Assembly: GCF_905220975.1 (NCBI RefSeq)
Contig: NZ_CAJNBK010000003.1
Coordinates: 310,001-374,000, forward strand
Reading direction: 5' to 3'
Length of the DNA stretch: 64,000 nucleotides
DNA from: Paraburkholderia haematera
GTDB lineage: Bacteria > Pseudomonadota > Gammaproteobacteria > Burkholderiales > Burkholderiaceae
Shown here: positions 53,312 to 61,768 of the stretch, piece after piece
Position numbering within the stretch: position 1 is the first letter of the stretch
How the letters are laid out: each line of letters begins with the position of its first letter
Translations under genes and position numbers: made by a program
The notes under the pieces: model-generated
Seen by the model: the letters and a program-made list of their open reading frames with translations, nothing else
What the model was told of the DNA's origin: nothing
Database searches by the model: none

Positions 53312-54172
53312 CTAGATCGAGCCGCCAGCCTGTTTGCCCCACTTTTGCGCGGCGGCCGTGAAGAGCTGGTTGATCTCATTGCCGCTGGCGGCTTCTTTCG
53401 GGTAGTTGAAGGTTCCGTGATCTCGCATCTCGTGCGCCGCGCGGAGAAACGCGCCCAACGCCGCGCGCGCCAGCGAACCGCCCACGCTGACACGTCGCAC
53501 GCCCAGCGAGCGCAGGTCGTCGAAACCGAGCAGGACGCCCTGCAGCCCCATCAGCACATTGACCGGCCGGTCGAGCGCGCCGACCACCGCGGCGATCTCT
53601 TCGCGCGTTTTCAGGCCCGGCGCGTAAAGCACATCCGCCCCGGCTTCCTGATACGCCTGCAGACGCCGGATCGTATCGTCGAGATCGGGCCGGCCCACCA
53701 GATAATTCTCGGCGCGCGCCGTCAGCGTGAACGGAAACGGCAACGTGCGGGCCGCCGCGACCGCCGCGCGCACGCGCTCCACGGCAGCTTCGAACGGGTA
53801 GATCGGTTCGTCCGCGCGACCGGTTGAATCCTCGATCGACCCGCCGACCACGCCCGCAGCCGCCGCCTGCATGATTGTTTCGGCGCAGTCTTCCGGCGCA
53901 TCGCCGAAACCATTTTCCAGATCGGCGCTGACCGGCAAATCGGTCGCCCCCGCGATTTCGGCGAGGTGCACCATCATCTGCTCGCGGCCGATTACGTTAT
54001 CCGGCAGGCCGCGCGAAAACGCATAGCCTGCGCTGCTGGTGGCGAGCGCCTTGAAACCGGCCAGCGCGAGCAGCCGCGCCGTGCCGATGTCCCACGGATT
54101 CGGGATGATGAAGGCCTCGCCTGCTGCGTGATATGACTGGAATTGCCGTGCTTTTTCGATTTGCGTTGTCAT
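53312..54172 (-). CDS. Isocitrate lyase/PEP mutase-family protein
   Basis: The 286-residue TIM-barrel enzyme has the family metal-site pattern LPVSADLENGFGDAPED and SIEDSTGR, with C-terminal GVRRVSVGGSLARAALGAF. Such proteins include oxaloacetate decarboxylases, 2-methylisocitrate lyase-like and phosphonate enzymes; the usual KKCGH motif of isocitrate lyase is absent, so true isocitrate lyase activity is unlikely. The ATG at 54172 is preferred. It is a single-gene unit on the minus strand with no phosphonate or propionate genes next to it. Confidence 0.88.
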   Translation of the reverse strand: MTTQIEKARQFQSYHAAGEAFIIPNPWDIGTARLLALAGFKALATSSAGYAFSRGLPDNVIGREQMMVHLAEIAGATDLPVSADLENGFGDAPEDCAETIMQAAAAGVVGGSIEDSTGRADEPIYPFEAAVERVRAAVAAARTLPFPFTLTARAENYLVGRPDLDDTIRRLQAYQEAGADVLYAPGLKTREEIAAVVGALDRPVNVLMGLQGVLLGFDDLRSLGVRRVSVGGSLARAALGAFLRAAHEMRDHGTFNYPKEAASGNEINQLFTAAAQKWGKQAGGSI

Positions 54173-54346
54173 CGACGGTCCCGTTGAAGACGGCGGCCGG
54201 CGTCTCGCGTCTACGCGCTGCCGGATTGCCGTCAGGTTGGTTGAGTTGCAAACAGGCGGTTACTGGGGGAAATGAACGGAAAGTGGCTGCCGGCGGTCTG
54301 GCAACCCCGCCGGCCCTTCCCTATACGAAGCGGACGAACCGCGCGC

Positions 54347-54772
54347 TCAGGATTCGAGCGTCGCGTCCATCGTGATGGTGGCGTTCAGCACCTTGGAAAC
54401 CGGGCAGCCCGCCTTGGCGTCCGCCGTGGCCTTTTCGAACGCGGCTTTGTCGCCGCCAGGGATTTTCACGGCCACATCGAGATGCACCGCGGTGATCGTA
54501 AAGCCGCCGCCGTCCTTGTCGAGCGTGACGGTCGCGGTCGTGCCGATACGTTCAGGCGTGATGCCGGCCTTGCTCAGTTCAGCCGACAGCGCCATCGAGA
54601 AACAACCCGCGTGCGCGGCCGCAATCAGCTCTTCCGGATTCGTGCCGATGCCGTCCGCGAAGCGTGTGGAAAACGAGTATTGGGTTTCCTTGAGGACGCC
54701 GCTGTCGGTGGAAATCGAGCCCTTGCCGTCTTGCAGGCCGCCTTGCCAGACTGCTGATGCCTTGCGCTTCAT
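54347..54772 (-). CDS. osmC: OsmC-family peroxiredoxin
   Basis: OsmC/Ohr proteins reduce organic hydroperoxides through a Cys pair. The 141-residue product shows the OsmC arrangement: KASAVWQGGLQDGKGSIST, then PEELIAAAHAGCFSMALS with the peroxidatic Cys, and AGCPVSKVLNA with the resolving Cys. AGGAGAGA precedes the ATG at 54772; an upstream extension of about 59 residues is unlikely. OsmC genes are often stress-induced, but no regulator box was recognised upstream. Confidence 0.94.
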   Translation of the reverse strand: MKRKASAVWQGGLQDGKGSISTDSGVLKETQYSFSTRFADGIGTNPEELIAAAHAGCFSMALSAELSKAGITPERIGTTATVTLDKDGGGFTITAVHLDVAVKIPGGDKAAFEKATADAKAGCPVSKVLNATITMDATLES

Positions 54773-54872
54773 CGCTCTCTCCTGTTTGTGCCCTGCTTCG
54801 CGCCGCCCCTCAACCCTACGTGATGCCGCCCGCAACGGTCCAGCCCGGATTTTCGTGGTGTCGGCATCGGTC

Positions 54873-54908
54873 GCGAGTGCCCCAAGGGGTATTCCTTCGG
54901 GGCGTGCC
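54873..54908 (-). repeat. Dispersed KEV-type repeat, intergenic copy
   Basis: GTGCCCCAAGGGGTATTCC followed by TTCGGGGCGTGCC is the reverse form of the repeat seen in the T6SS genes, here 100 bp upstream of osmC. As it is not in a gene, it shows that the element is not just a coding motif. Confidence 0.65.
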
Positions 54909-55006
54909 GCGCGGCGCAAGAGGTGCGGGCGTGGACCGAACTTCATCATAGGCGCTTACGTGTGCCAGTGTCGTGACGACGCGGTGGCCGGCATCGGAAA
55001 TGCGCG

Positions 55007-55045
55007 ACGCCGCTGCGGCGAAGATCGCGGCAGCGGCGTTTTTTT
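55007..55045 (+). terminator. Intrinsic-type terminator on the plus strand
   Basis: ACGCCGCTGC pairs perfectly with GCAGCGGCGT and is followed by six more T residues on the plus strand. The flanking genes are both on the minus strand, so no annotated plus-strand gene uses it. The gap 54773-55115 (343 bp) otherwise contains only the repeat above. Confidence 0.5.
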
Positions 55046-55115
55046 CAGGGGAAGAGTCGCCAACAGGATCGTTGTAAAAAGCGCGGGTGCGAAGCAAAAC
55101 CCGGCTACGCCGCCG

Positions 55116-55670
55116 TTACTCGGCGAACGGCAAGCTCGCCTGCCCCACCGCACGCATGTCGAACACGTTCAGCGTCATCGCCACCAGCGCGTAGTAGCCG
55201 AGCAGGCCCACCAGATTGATCACCACCTGATGGCCGAAGCGCCCAACCGCCATTGCATAGGTAGCATCCGAGACCCGCCGGGTGTCGTACAGTTCGCTCG
55301 CAAAGTCGTGGATCAAGGCGTCATCAGCGTCCGCGAAGGACGGGCGATGCCCCTGGCGGATCGCTTCGGCATCCGTTTCGGCCACACCGGCCTCCAAAGC
55401 GATCGGATAGTGGATATACCACTCGGCCTGTGCCTGCCAGCGCGCCGCGGTGACCAGAATCGCCAGTTCCGATAAGCGCAGCGGCAAGCCGGTCCGATAG
55501 CGGCAGAATGCGCCGAGCCGCTGCGCCTGCTGTGCCAGCTCCGGACTATGAATCCAGCCCAGGAACGGGCCATTCAGGTTGCCGCGCGGGCCTGACAGGA
55601 TCTCGTCGAGCACGGCCTTCTGCTCGGGCGTGGCATCGGACAGGTCGAAGTGAGGCAAACGCTCGGTCAT
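55116..55670 (-). CDS. Carboxymuconolactone-decarboxylase-like protein without CxxC
   Basis: The 184-residue protein has the AhpD-like helical pattern (LRLSELAILVTAARWQAQAEWY, HQVVINLVGLLGYYALVAMTLN) but no CxxC, so it is more likely of the decarboxylase-like than the peroxidase-like subgroup. The ATG at 55670 fits homolog starts. It is the third gene of the C45 peptidase/aminotransferase operon, 28 bp after the aminotransferase, and is therefore probably regulated by the RpiR-type protein. The exact reaction is unknown. Confidence 0.85.
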   Translation of the reverse strand: MTERLPHFDLSDATPEQKAVLDEILSGPRGNLNGPFLGWIHSPELAQQAQRLGAFCRYRTGLPLRLSELAILVTAARWQAQAEWYIHYPIALEAGVAETDAEAIRQGHRPSFADADDALIHDFASELYDTRRVSDATYAMAVGRFGHQVVINLVGLLGYYALVAMTLNVFDMRAVGQASLPFAE

Positions 55671-55698
55671 CGCAAATCTCGCAGGAATGGAATGGGTG

Positions 55699-57027
55699 TC
55701 AGAAAGTGGCCAGGGCGCCTTCGATCGCATCGGTCAGACGATTGACGATCTCGTCGATCTCGCGCGCGGTACAGATGAACGGCGGCGCCAGCAGCACATG
55801 ATCGCCGACTTGGCCGTCGACCGTCCCGCCCATCGGATACACCATCAACCCACGCGCAAACGCTTCTCGCCGGATCGCCGCATGCAGTTTCAGCTTCGCG
55901 TCGAACGGCGCCTTGGTGGCACGGTCCCGCACCAGTTCGACGCCGACAAAGAGGCCGCGCCCGCGCACGTCGCCGATATGCGGATGCTGGGCATAGTGCT
56001 CGCGCAGCCGCCCACGCAACTGTTCGCCGCGCGCCTGCACGTTCGGCAGCAGACGGTCGTCGGCAATCACGCGCTGTACTTCGAGCGCCGCGGCGCAGGC
56101 GGTGGCGTGGCCGATATAGGTATGTCCGTGCTGAAAGAAACCCGAGCCCCCGACGATCGCCTGGTAAATCCGGTCGCTCACCAGCGTCGCGCCGATCGGC
56201 TGATAGCCGGCGCCGAGCCCCTTGGCGATGGTCAGCATGTCCGGCGCGATGCCGTCTTCTTCGCACGCGTACAGGTAGCCCGTGCGGCCCATGCCCGACA
56301 TGATCTCGTCGAGGATCAGCAGCACGCCGTAGCGATCGCACACCGCGCGGATCTTGCGGAAATACTCGCGCACCGGCGGCACGGCGCCGGCCGTTGCGCC
56401 CACCACAGTTTCGGCGACGAAGGCGGCCACCGTGTCGGCACCAAGTTCGAGAATCTTCTGTTCGAGTTCATCCGCGAGACGCTGTGCGAACTGCTCTTCG
56501 GTTTCGTCGGCGCGCTGCTCGCGATACGCATAGCACGGGCTCACGTGATGTGCTTCGATCAGGATCGGCAGAAACGGCTCGCGCCGCCACGCATTGCCGC
56601 CAATCGCGAGTGCCCCCAACGTGTTGCCGTGATAGCTCTGACGCCGTGCGATGAAGTGACGGCGTTGCAACTCGCCCTTCTCGACGAAATATTGCCGCGC
56701 CAGTTTCAGCGCCGCCTCGATCGCCTCCGAGCCGCCCGACACGAAGTACACGTGTTCGAGCCCTTGCGGTGCGCTCGCCACCAGACGGTCGGCGAGTTCT
56801 TCCGCAACCTGAGTCGTGAAGAACGATGTGTGCGCGTACGGCAATTGCTGCGACTGACGTTTGATCGCGTCGATCACGCGCTGATTGCTATGGCCGAGGC
56901 ACGAAACGGCTGCGCCGCCCGAGGCATCGATGTAGCGCTTGCCGGTGGAATCGATGATCTCGATGCCGTCGCCGGCGACAGCGACCGGCAGCGACTGCTT
57001 CGGCGCGCGGTGGAATACGGTGGACAT
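55699..57027 (-). CDS. Class III PLP-dependent aminotransferase
   Basis: The 442-residue enzyme carries fold I class III landmarks: GGSEAIEAALKLAR, LLILDEIMSGMGRTG (Asp240), and TIAKGLGAGYQPIGA with Lys269 as the PLP lysine. Length is typical for omega-amino acid or diamine transaminases. A GAAAGGAAAGG stretch precedes the ATG. It lies between the C45 peptidase and a CMD-like gene in one operon. The trio suggests use of an amide or amine substrate: the peptidase could release an amine that the transaminase then oxidises (inference). Confidence 0.93.
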   Translation of the reverse strand: MSTVFHRAPKQSLPVAVAGDGIEIIDSTGKRYIDASGGAAVSCLGHSNQRVIDAIKRQSQQLPYAHTSFFTTQVAEELADRLVASAPQGLEHVYFVSGGSEAIEAALKLARQYFVEKGELQRRHFIARRQSYHGNTLGALAIGGNAWRREPFLPILIEAHHVSPCYAYREQRADETEEQFAQRLADELEQKILELGADTVAAFVAETVVGATAGAVPPVREYFRKIRAVCDRYGVLLILDEIMSGMGRTGYLYACEEDGIAPDMLTIAKGLGAGYQPIGATLVSDRIYQAIVGGSGFFQHGHTYIGHATACAAALEVQRVIADDRLLPNVQARGEQLRGRLREHYAQHPHIGDVRGRGLFVGVELVRDRATKAPFDAKLKLHAAIRREAFARGLMVYPMGGTVDGQVGDHVLLAPPFICTAREIDEIVNRLTDAIEGALATF

Positions 57028-57062
57028 GGTTTTTCCCTTTCCTTTCTATTGGCGACGGCCGC

Positions 57063-58136
57063 TCAGGCGCAAGACTGCGCGGGCGGCATGCAGGCGATGA
57101 AGGTGTCGAACGCGCATTGCCCCTGTCGATAAACTTTCATCGAGACACCGTCGCTGCCGATCTCGAACAGCGCCGTAGCGAGCGTGTTCTCGTCGTCGGG
57201 ATCGAGCGGGTCATCGCGGTAGATCGGCAGGCCTGAGGGCGCGCGATCCTGTAACACGTCGAGCAACGCAGCGGGGTTCGCTGGACCGGCGAGCGCGCTC
57301 CCGCTCAGCAAATATTCGACGCGAGCCTGCCGGTCACGCGAAGAATCGGTGACGATTTGCGCCTCGGCTTCGCAGCCGGAATGAATCAGATGGTTCGCGT
57401 GGCCGGCGATCGTGGGCACCGTTTGCACGGAACACCGCTTTGCGCTTGCTTCGACGCTCAGAAGACGCGCGTCGCCCGCACAACCCAGCGTGTGATGAAA
57501 GCCGCTCGCAGCCGGTGTGTCGCGCAGGGTGTGCAGCGCCTCGTCGAGCGAGACCGCATCGAGCACCGCGCGAGCGAGAATCATCCGCGGTACGCCGGCT
57601 GCGGGTACGCGAATGCGCAGATTGTCGATGGCTTGTACAAGACCGGCGCGACTGGCCGCGAAGGTGTGACCCGGCAACGACCCGGGGTAATAGAAGCTGA
57701 CGAAGCCGGGCTTGCCAGCAGGCTGAACCTCCACCAGCGCGCAACGCTCGCGCAGGAAAGGGTCGCCGTCTTCATTGTGTGCAATGAAACGCGCATCGCC
57801 GCCGACGGCCGCCAACGTCGTGCAACCGTCCGGCGCGTTGTGAATCAACTCGCCGCGGCAATTCCACAAAAAGATGTCTTCCGCCGACCAGCCCAGTCCT
57901 GCCGCCATGCCGTCCAGCTCGGCCAGCAGTGCCGGAAAATGGGCCTGGGCCGCATCGCGCAGTTGCTGCACGAACGGTTCGCCGCGCCAGCGCCGAACCG
58001 CCTGCCAGGCGCTGCTTTGCTCCATGTATTCGGAGAACACCGGTCTGGCGAGTTCCCCCAGCCGGTAGCCGATGTCATTCGGCTCACCGCCTACCTGAAA
58101 AAGACCCAAATCCTGCTTCGACGCCACGGCTCGCAC
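57063..58136 (-). CDS. Peptidase C45 / acyl-CoA:6-aminopenicillanic-acid acyltransferase-like Ntn hydrolase
   Basis: The 357-residue protein fits the C45/AAT Ntn-hydrolase family: APDGCTTLAAVG with candidate nucleophile Cys105 (self-processing at the Gly-Cys bond is the family habit), then FIAHNEDGDP, and FYYPGSLPGHTFAA. Pathway-like relatives hydrolyse amides of small amines. It starts the operon, 35 bp downstream of the RpiR-type operator candidate. The starting ATG at 58136 is the only sensible one. Confidence 0.85.
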   Translation of the reverse strand: MRAVASKQDLGLFQVGGEPNDIGYRLGELARPVFSEYMEQSSAWQAVRRWRGEPFVQQLRDAAQAHFPALLAELDGMAAGLGWSAEDIFLWNCRGELIHNAPDGCTTLAAVGGDARFIAHNEDGDPFLRERCALVEVQPAGKPGFVSFYYPGSLPGHTFAASRAGLVQAIDNLRIRVPAAGVPRMILARAVLDAVSLDEALHTLRDTPAASGFHHTLGCAGDARLLSVEASAKRCSVQTVPTIAGHANHLIHSGCEAEAQIVTDSSRDRQARVEYLLSGSALAGPANPAALLDVLQDRAPSGLPIYRDDPLDPDDENTLATALFEIGSDGVSMKVYRQGQCAFDTFIACMPPAQSCA

Positions 58137-58170
58137 CTATTCAACAATCGGTACGCATTTATACTTCTAA

Positions 58171-58186
58171 ACAACATTTGTTGTCA
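58171..58186. promoter_or_regulatory. Candidate RpiR operator upstream of the C45 gene
   Basis: ACAACATTTGTTGTCA includes the inverted repeat ACAACA-TT-TGTTGT and lies 35 bp upstream of the C45 ATG. Its reverse complement shares 14 consecutive bases with the site at 59145-59160. Confidence 0.55.
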
Positions 58187-58259
58187 AACGGTGCAGCCAT
58201 GGAGCAAACGGAGCGGCGCTGCTCCGCCGCCGGGTTCCCGCGGGTTCAGACGGCGAACA

Positions 58260-59114
58260 TCAAGGGACGTACGCGCCCTTGTCATGCAGCGATTGCTCCG
58301 CAATGCCGAGTTGCTCGACGGCGCCCGCCCCTTCCAGCGCGAGCAGATGCGCGACCAGCGATTCGGAAATCGCCGTGGCCGCCACTAGCGAAGGAAAGAA
58401 CGACGGGCTTTCGTGCGAAAAGATCAGCACCTTGTCGGCATTCAACGCGATCGGCGAGACCGCGCTGTCCGTGATCGCGATCAGCTTGCTGCCTTTTTCC
58501 AGCGCGGCTTCGGCCACGCGTGCCGCTTCGACTGAATACGGCGCGAAACTGATCACGATGGTGGCACTGTCACGTTCGACCGTGCGCAGTTGCATCTCGA
58601 GCGTGCCGGCTTCGCCGTTGAGCAGCGACACCGAGGGGCGGAACAGCCGATAGCCGTAGACGAGGCCGAACGCCACCGCGTAACAGGAGCGAAAGCCCGC
58701 GACATGCACATGCGGCGCGCGCCGTAAAAGACGCGCCGCTTCGACGATCACGCGGCCGTTATGCGCGGCAGTGACTTCAAGATTGTGTTGTTGCGCGACC
58801 AGCAGGTCGTTGGCCAGCGCATCTTTCGATTTGACGAGCGAACGGGCGCGGCTGGTGAGCGGCTCAGGCCGCGTGCGGACTCGCGCGACGAACAGGTTGC
58901 GCAATTCGTTCCAGCCGGGAAAACCCAATTGCTGCGACAGGCGTACCAGCGAGGCGGGTTGCACCTGCGCCCGCTCGGCCACCTTGCGCATCGACGAGAC
59001 TGCGACTTCGTCGGGATGATCGAGCAGGAACCCTGCTCCCATCTGGAACTGTGGACTCAGTTCGGAGAAGCGCGCCCGAATCAGGGCGGCGAGCTGGTCA
59101 AAACTGTCTGGCAT
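58260..59114 (-). CDS. MurR/RpiR-family regulator
   Basis: The 284-residue regulator has an RpiR-type N-terminal helix-turn-helix (VAERAQVQPASLVRLSQQLGF) and a SIS domain (APHVHVAGFRSCYAVAFG, TIVISFAPYSVEAARVAE, ALEKGSKLIAITDSA). SIS domains usually bind phosphosugars. The ATG at 59114 is preferred over an in-frame ATG 13 codons upstream. It is upstream of the C45 operon on the same strand, 123 bp away, and probably controls it and itself. A non-sugar ligand would be unusual and is possible here. Confidence 0.92.
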   Translation of the reverse strand: MPDSFDQLAALIRARFSELSPQFQMGAGFLLDHPDEVAVSSMRKVAERAQVQPASLVRLSQQLGFPGWNELRNLFVARVRTRPEPLTSRARSLVKSKDALANDLLVAQQHNLEVTAAHNGRVIVEAARLLRRAPHVHVAGFRSCYAVAFGLVYGYRLFRPSVSLLNGEAGTLEMQLRTVERDSATIVISFAPYSVEAARVAEAALEKGSKLIAITDSAVSPIALNADKVLIFSHESPSFFPSLVAATAISESLVAHLLALEGAGAVEQLGIAEQSLHDKGAYVP

Positions 59115-59144
59115 GCGATGGTCCGGGCGAGCGGTCGATAAGAA

Positions 59145-59160
59145 TGACAACAAATGTTAC
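59145..59160. promoter_or_regulatory. Candidate RpiR operator upstream of the regulator gene
   Basis: TGACAACAAATGTTAC lies about 31 bp upstream of the regulator ATG. TGACAACAAATGTT is identical to the reverse complement at the C45 promoter. Confidence 0.55.
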
Positions 59161-59211
59161 CACCCGGTGCATCGCATCCAACAGAACTTCCAGCGTGTTT
59201 CAAGCAGGCGT

Positions 59212-61491
59212 CTAGAGAAGCGCGACCACCCGCACGTCGCCCTGCTCGGCCGACGCGACCACCTTGTCGCCGATCCGCCGGAACGTGATCGACACCGATG
59301 AATCGCCCACCTTCAGATCGCCGACTTCGAGCCAGTCGATGCCCTCGGGCAGCATGGGCTGCTCGATCACGACTTCGCGCCGCTCCGCGTCGATCGTGAT
59401 GCCCAGACAGGCTTCGAGCATCATGAACGGGGAGCCTGCCGCCCAGGCTTGCGGCAAACAGGCGACCGGATAGGCGGTGGGCGGCTCGCCCCGGCGCCGC
59501 GGGAAGCCGCAGAACAGTTCGGGCAGACGCATGTCGAAATTGACTGCCGCCTGGAATAGCGCCTGCAGCAGCCGCACGGCCGCCGCCTTGCCGCCATAGC
59601 GTGACAGGCCGCGCGCGCAGAGCGCGTTGTCATGCGGCCAGACCGAGCCGTTGTGATACGCCATCGGGTTGAAGCGCGCCTGGCTCGCGGCCAGCGTACG
59701 CACGCCCCAACCGGTATGAAACAGCGTGGAGTCGAGCGCGTGCACCACGGCTTCGCCACGCTCGCGCGAGGGCAGACCGAAGGCCAGCAGGTGACCCGCA
59801 TTCGACGCCATCACACGGCACAGTTCGCCGTGGCCGTCGAGCGCGATACCGTAGAAGCCGGACTCTTCCATCCAGTACTTTTCTTCGACGCACTGACGGA
59901 TTTTTTTCGCGCGCTCGCTGTATTGCTTTGCCTGATCGTGCAGGCCGCGCAGCTTGGCGAAGTGAGCCATCGTGTCGAATGCCGCGCTCGCATAGGCCTG
60001 GACTTCGACGAGCGCGATCGGACCGTCGGGGAAGCGGCCGTCGGCGTGGAAGACCGAGTCGTGGCTGTCCTTCCAGCCTTGGTTGGCGAGACCGCCATCG
60101 GACTCGCGCTGATAATCCAGCAGGCCATAGCGATTCTTGTCGCACACGCCCGCGACCCATTGCGCCGCGCGCTCCAGCGCCGGCCACAACTCGTCGATCA
60201 GCGCCATATCCCCCGTGCGTGCCGCATAGGCACCGGCTAGTACGATGAAGAGCGGCGTGCTGTCGACGCCGCCGTAGTACAGCGCGAACGGCACTTCGCC
60301 GGTGGCGGCCATTTCGCCCTTGCGCATCTCGTGCATGATCTTGCCGGGCGCGGCGTCGCGAAACGGCGAATTCGCGCGCGCCTGATGTTCGGCGAGAAAG
60401 CGCAGCACGCCCGCGGCCAGATTCGGTTGCAGCCATAGCGTCTGTAACGACGTGATGATCGCATCGCGGCCGAACGGCGTTGAAAACCACGGGATGCCCG
60501 CGTAGGGGTACGGCCCTGTGGCGAGATCGGTGGTCAGCAGACCCAGATCGGCCAGCGAACGCTCGATCCATGCGTTAAACAGCGGATTGCTCGAACGCAC
60601 GCGCGCGGTGACGCGGCGCCGTTCGCGCATCACCAGGTGGGCGTCGACCATCGCGGCGCGCACTGCAGCGCGGCCGACACGCGGGCGTTCCGCGTCGATT
60701 TGCGACAGATGGGCTTCGCTCACCGCGTGGGTGGGTTGTGCGACACCCGCGGCCGGTTTGTCGGGCTGCGCGATCACTTGCACCGAGACGGACAGATAGA
60801 TCGACACGCACGCTTGCGCGGGCAGTTTGACGGTGTAGTCCGCGCGATCGGCGAAAAGCTTGTCCGGTTCCGGTGAGAAGGCGATCTGCACATTGCGCGC
60901 CACGTCATCGAGACCGATATAGCCGAGCAGCACTTCGCGGTTTTCGACGCGCGCCGGTTCGACACGGCCCTGTTTATCGCGCTTGAGGCCGCGCACTTCG
61001 AACATGTCGCGGAAATCGCTGGCAAAGGAGATGGACAGCGGCACGACTGCATCGCTCGTGCCGTAGTTGGTGAGTTCGATGGCTTCGTTGAGCACGGTGC
61101 CCGAGAGCACGCGCACACGTTCGACGTGGATCACGCCTTCCGGCGTGCTGTCACCGCCGAGCGGCGGCAGGGGGCGATTGGTCAGATGCGCGGTGAACGA
61201 CGTGTTGTCGCTGCTGACGCTGCCCGAGAGCAGCGAGGGCGCGCGGCCGCCGAAGGTGAGGCGCAATGCGGATAGAACGCGGGTGTCGTTGACGAACAGG
61301 CCGTCGTCGTGGCCGGTGATATCGCCGAGGGGGTCATTAACGATGAAGGTGTCGCCGGACTTCAGCACGTGCTGGGTAGCGCTCGCGACGTTGAGGTTTT
61401 CCGTCGGGATGAATGCACCGTCCGGCTCGGGTTCGCGGTGGTCGATTCCGCCCGAGTGGGACAGGCCGCCGAGGGCTTCTGGCTGCTGCAT
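59212..61491 (-). CDS. Glycogen-debranching-family (amylo-alpha-1,6-glucosidase-like) enzyme
   Basis: The 759-residue protein has an N-terminal GDE_N-type domain (LKSGDTFIVNDPLGDITGHDDGL, FVNDTRVLSALRLTFGGR) and a C-terminal (alpha/alpha)6-barrel of the GDE_C type: AGIPWFSTPFGRDAIITSLQ, EVPFALYYGGVDSTPLFIVLAG, GVRTLAASQARFNPMAYHNGSVWPHDNAL. It probably hydrolyses alpha-1,6-linked or other alpha-glucans in the cytoplasm. The ATG at 61491, with AAAGGAG upstream, is chosen over an in-frame ATG at 61653. The extra stretch would be a Ser/Lys/Glu simple-sequence tail encoded by a hexamer repeat. It is a single-gene unit. Confidence 0.9.
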   Translation of the reverse strand: MQQPEALGGLSHSGGIDHREPEPDGAFIPTENLNVASATQHVLKSGDTFIVNDPLGDITGHDDGLFVNDTRVLSALRLTFGGRAPSLLSGSVSSDNTSFTAHLTNRPLPPLGGDSTPEGVIHVERVRVLSGTVLNEAIELTNYGTSDAVVPLSISFASDFRDMFEVRGLKRDKQGRVEPARVENREVLLGYIGLDDVARNVQIAFSPEPDKLFADRADYTVKLPAQACVSIYLSVSVQVIAQPDKPAAGVAQPTHAVSEAHLSQIDAERPRVGRAAVRAAMVDAHLVMRERRRVTARVRSSNPLFNAWIERSLADLGLLTTDLATGPYPYAGIPWFSTPFGRDAIITSLQTLWLQPNLAAGVLRFLAEHQARANSPFRDAAPGKIMHEMRKGEMAATGEVPFALYYGGVDSTPLFIVLAGAYAARTGDMALIDELWPALERAAQWVAGVCDKNRYGLLDYQRESDGGLANQGWKDSHDSVFHADGRFPDGPIALVEVQAYASAAFDTMAHFAKLRGLHDQAKQYSERAKKIRQCVEEKYWMEESGFYGIALDGHGELCRVMASNAGHLLAFGLPSRERGEAVVHALDSTLFHTGWGVRTLAASQARFNPMAYHNGSVWPHDNALCARGLSRYGGKAAAVRLLQALFQAAVNFDMRLPELFCGFPRRRGEPPTAYPVACLPQAWAAGSPFMMLEACLGITIDAERREVVIEQPMLPEGIDWLEVGDLKVGDSSVSITFRRIGDKVVASAEQGDVRVVALL

Positions 61492-61514
61492 CAGGGTCGC
61501 TCCTTTGGGTTCGG

Positions 61515-61568
61515 TTTTGCTGTTGCTGTTGCTTTCGCTCTTGCTTTTGCTTTTGCTTTCGCTTTCGC
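61515..61568. repeat. Simple-sequence GCTTTx hexamer tract
   Basis: Tandem GCTTTT/GCTTTC/GCTGTT units lie just upstream of the debranching-enzyme start. On the minus strand they would encode a Ser-Lys-Glu repeat. Such tracts can vary in length by slippage. Confidence 0.6.
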
Positions 61569-61768
61569 GGGGGCTTTCGGTTTCGGTGCTGGGGGCTGCT
61601 GGTTCGTTGCTTCCGATTGTAGAGGGTCTGTTTGCGTCAGACGAACTTATCACAAGGGAGGTTCGATTTTTTTGGTTTTGGCATGGGACGTGCAGGGTAG
61701 GATTTTTTTTGTTCCCCGCGCGGGGGTTAGGGTCTGTGTTTTTAGGGTGTTGGCCTTCTTTTTTTGTT

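Noticed and set aside
61491-61653. N-terminal extension of the debranching enzyme rich in SESKSKSKSES
   Set aside because: It is encoded by a simple-sequence tract, and a strong AAAGGAG site marks the ATG at 61491 as the likelier start.
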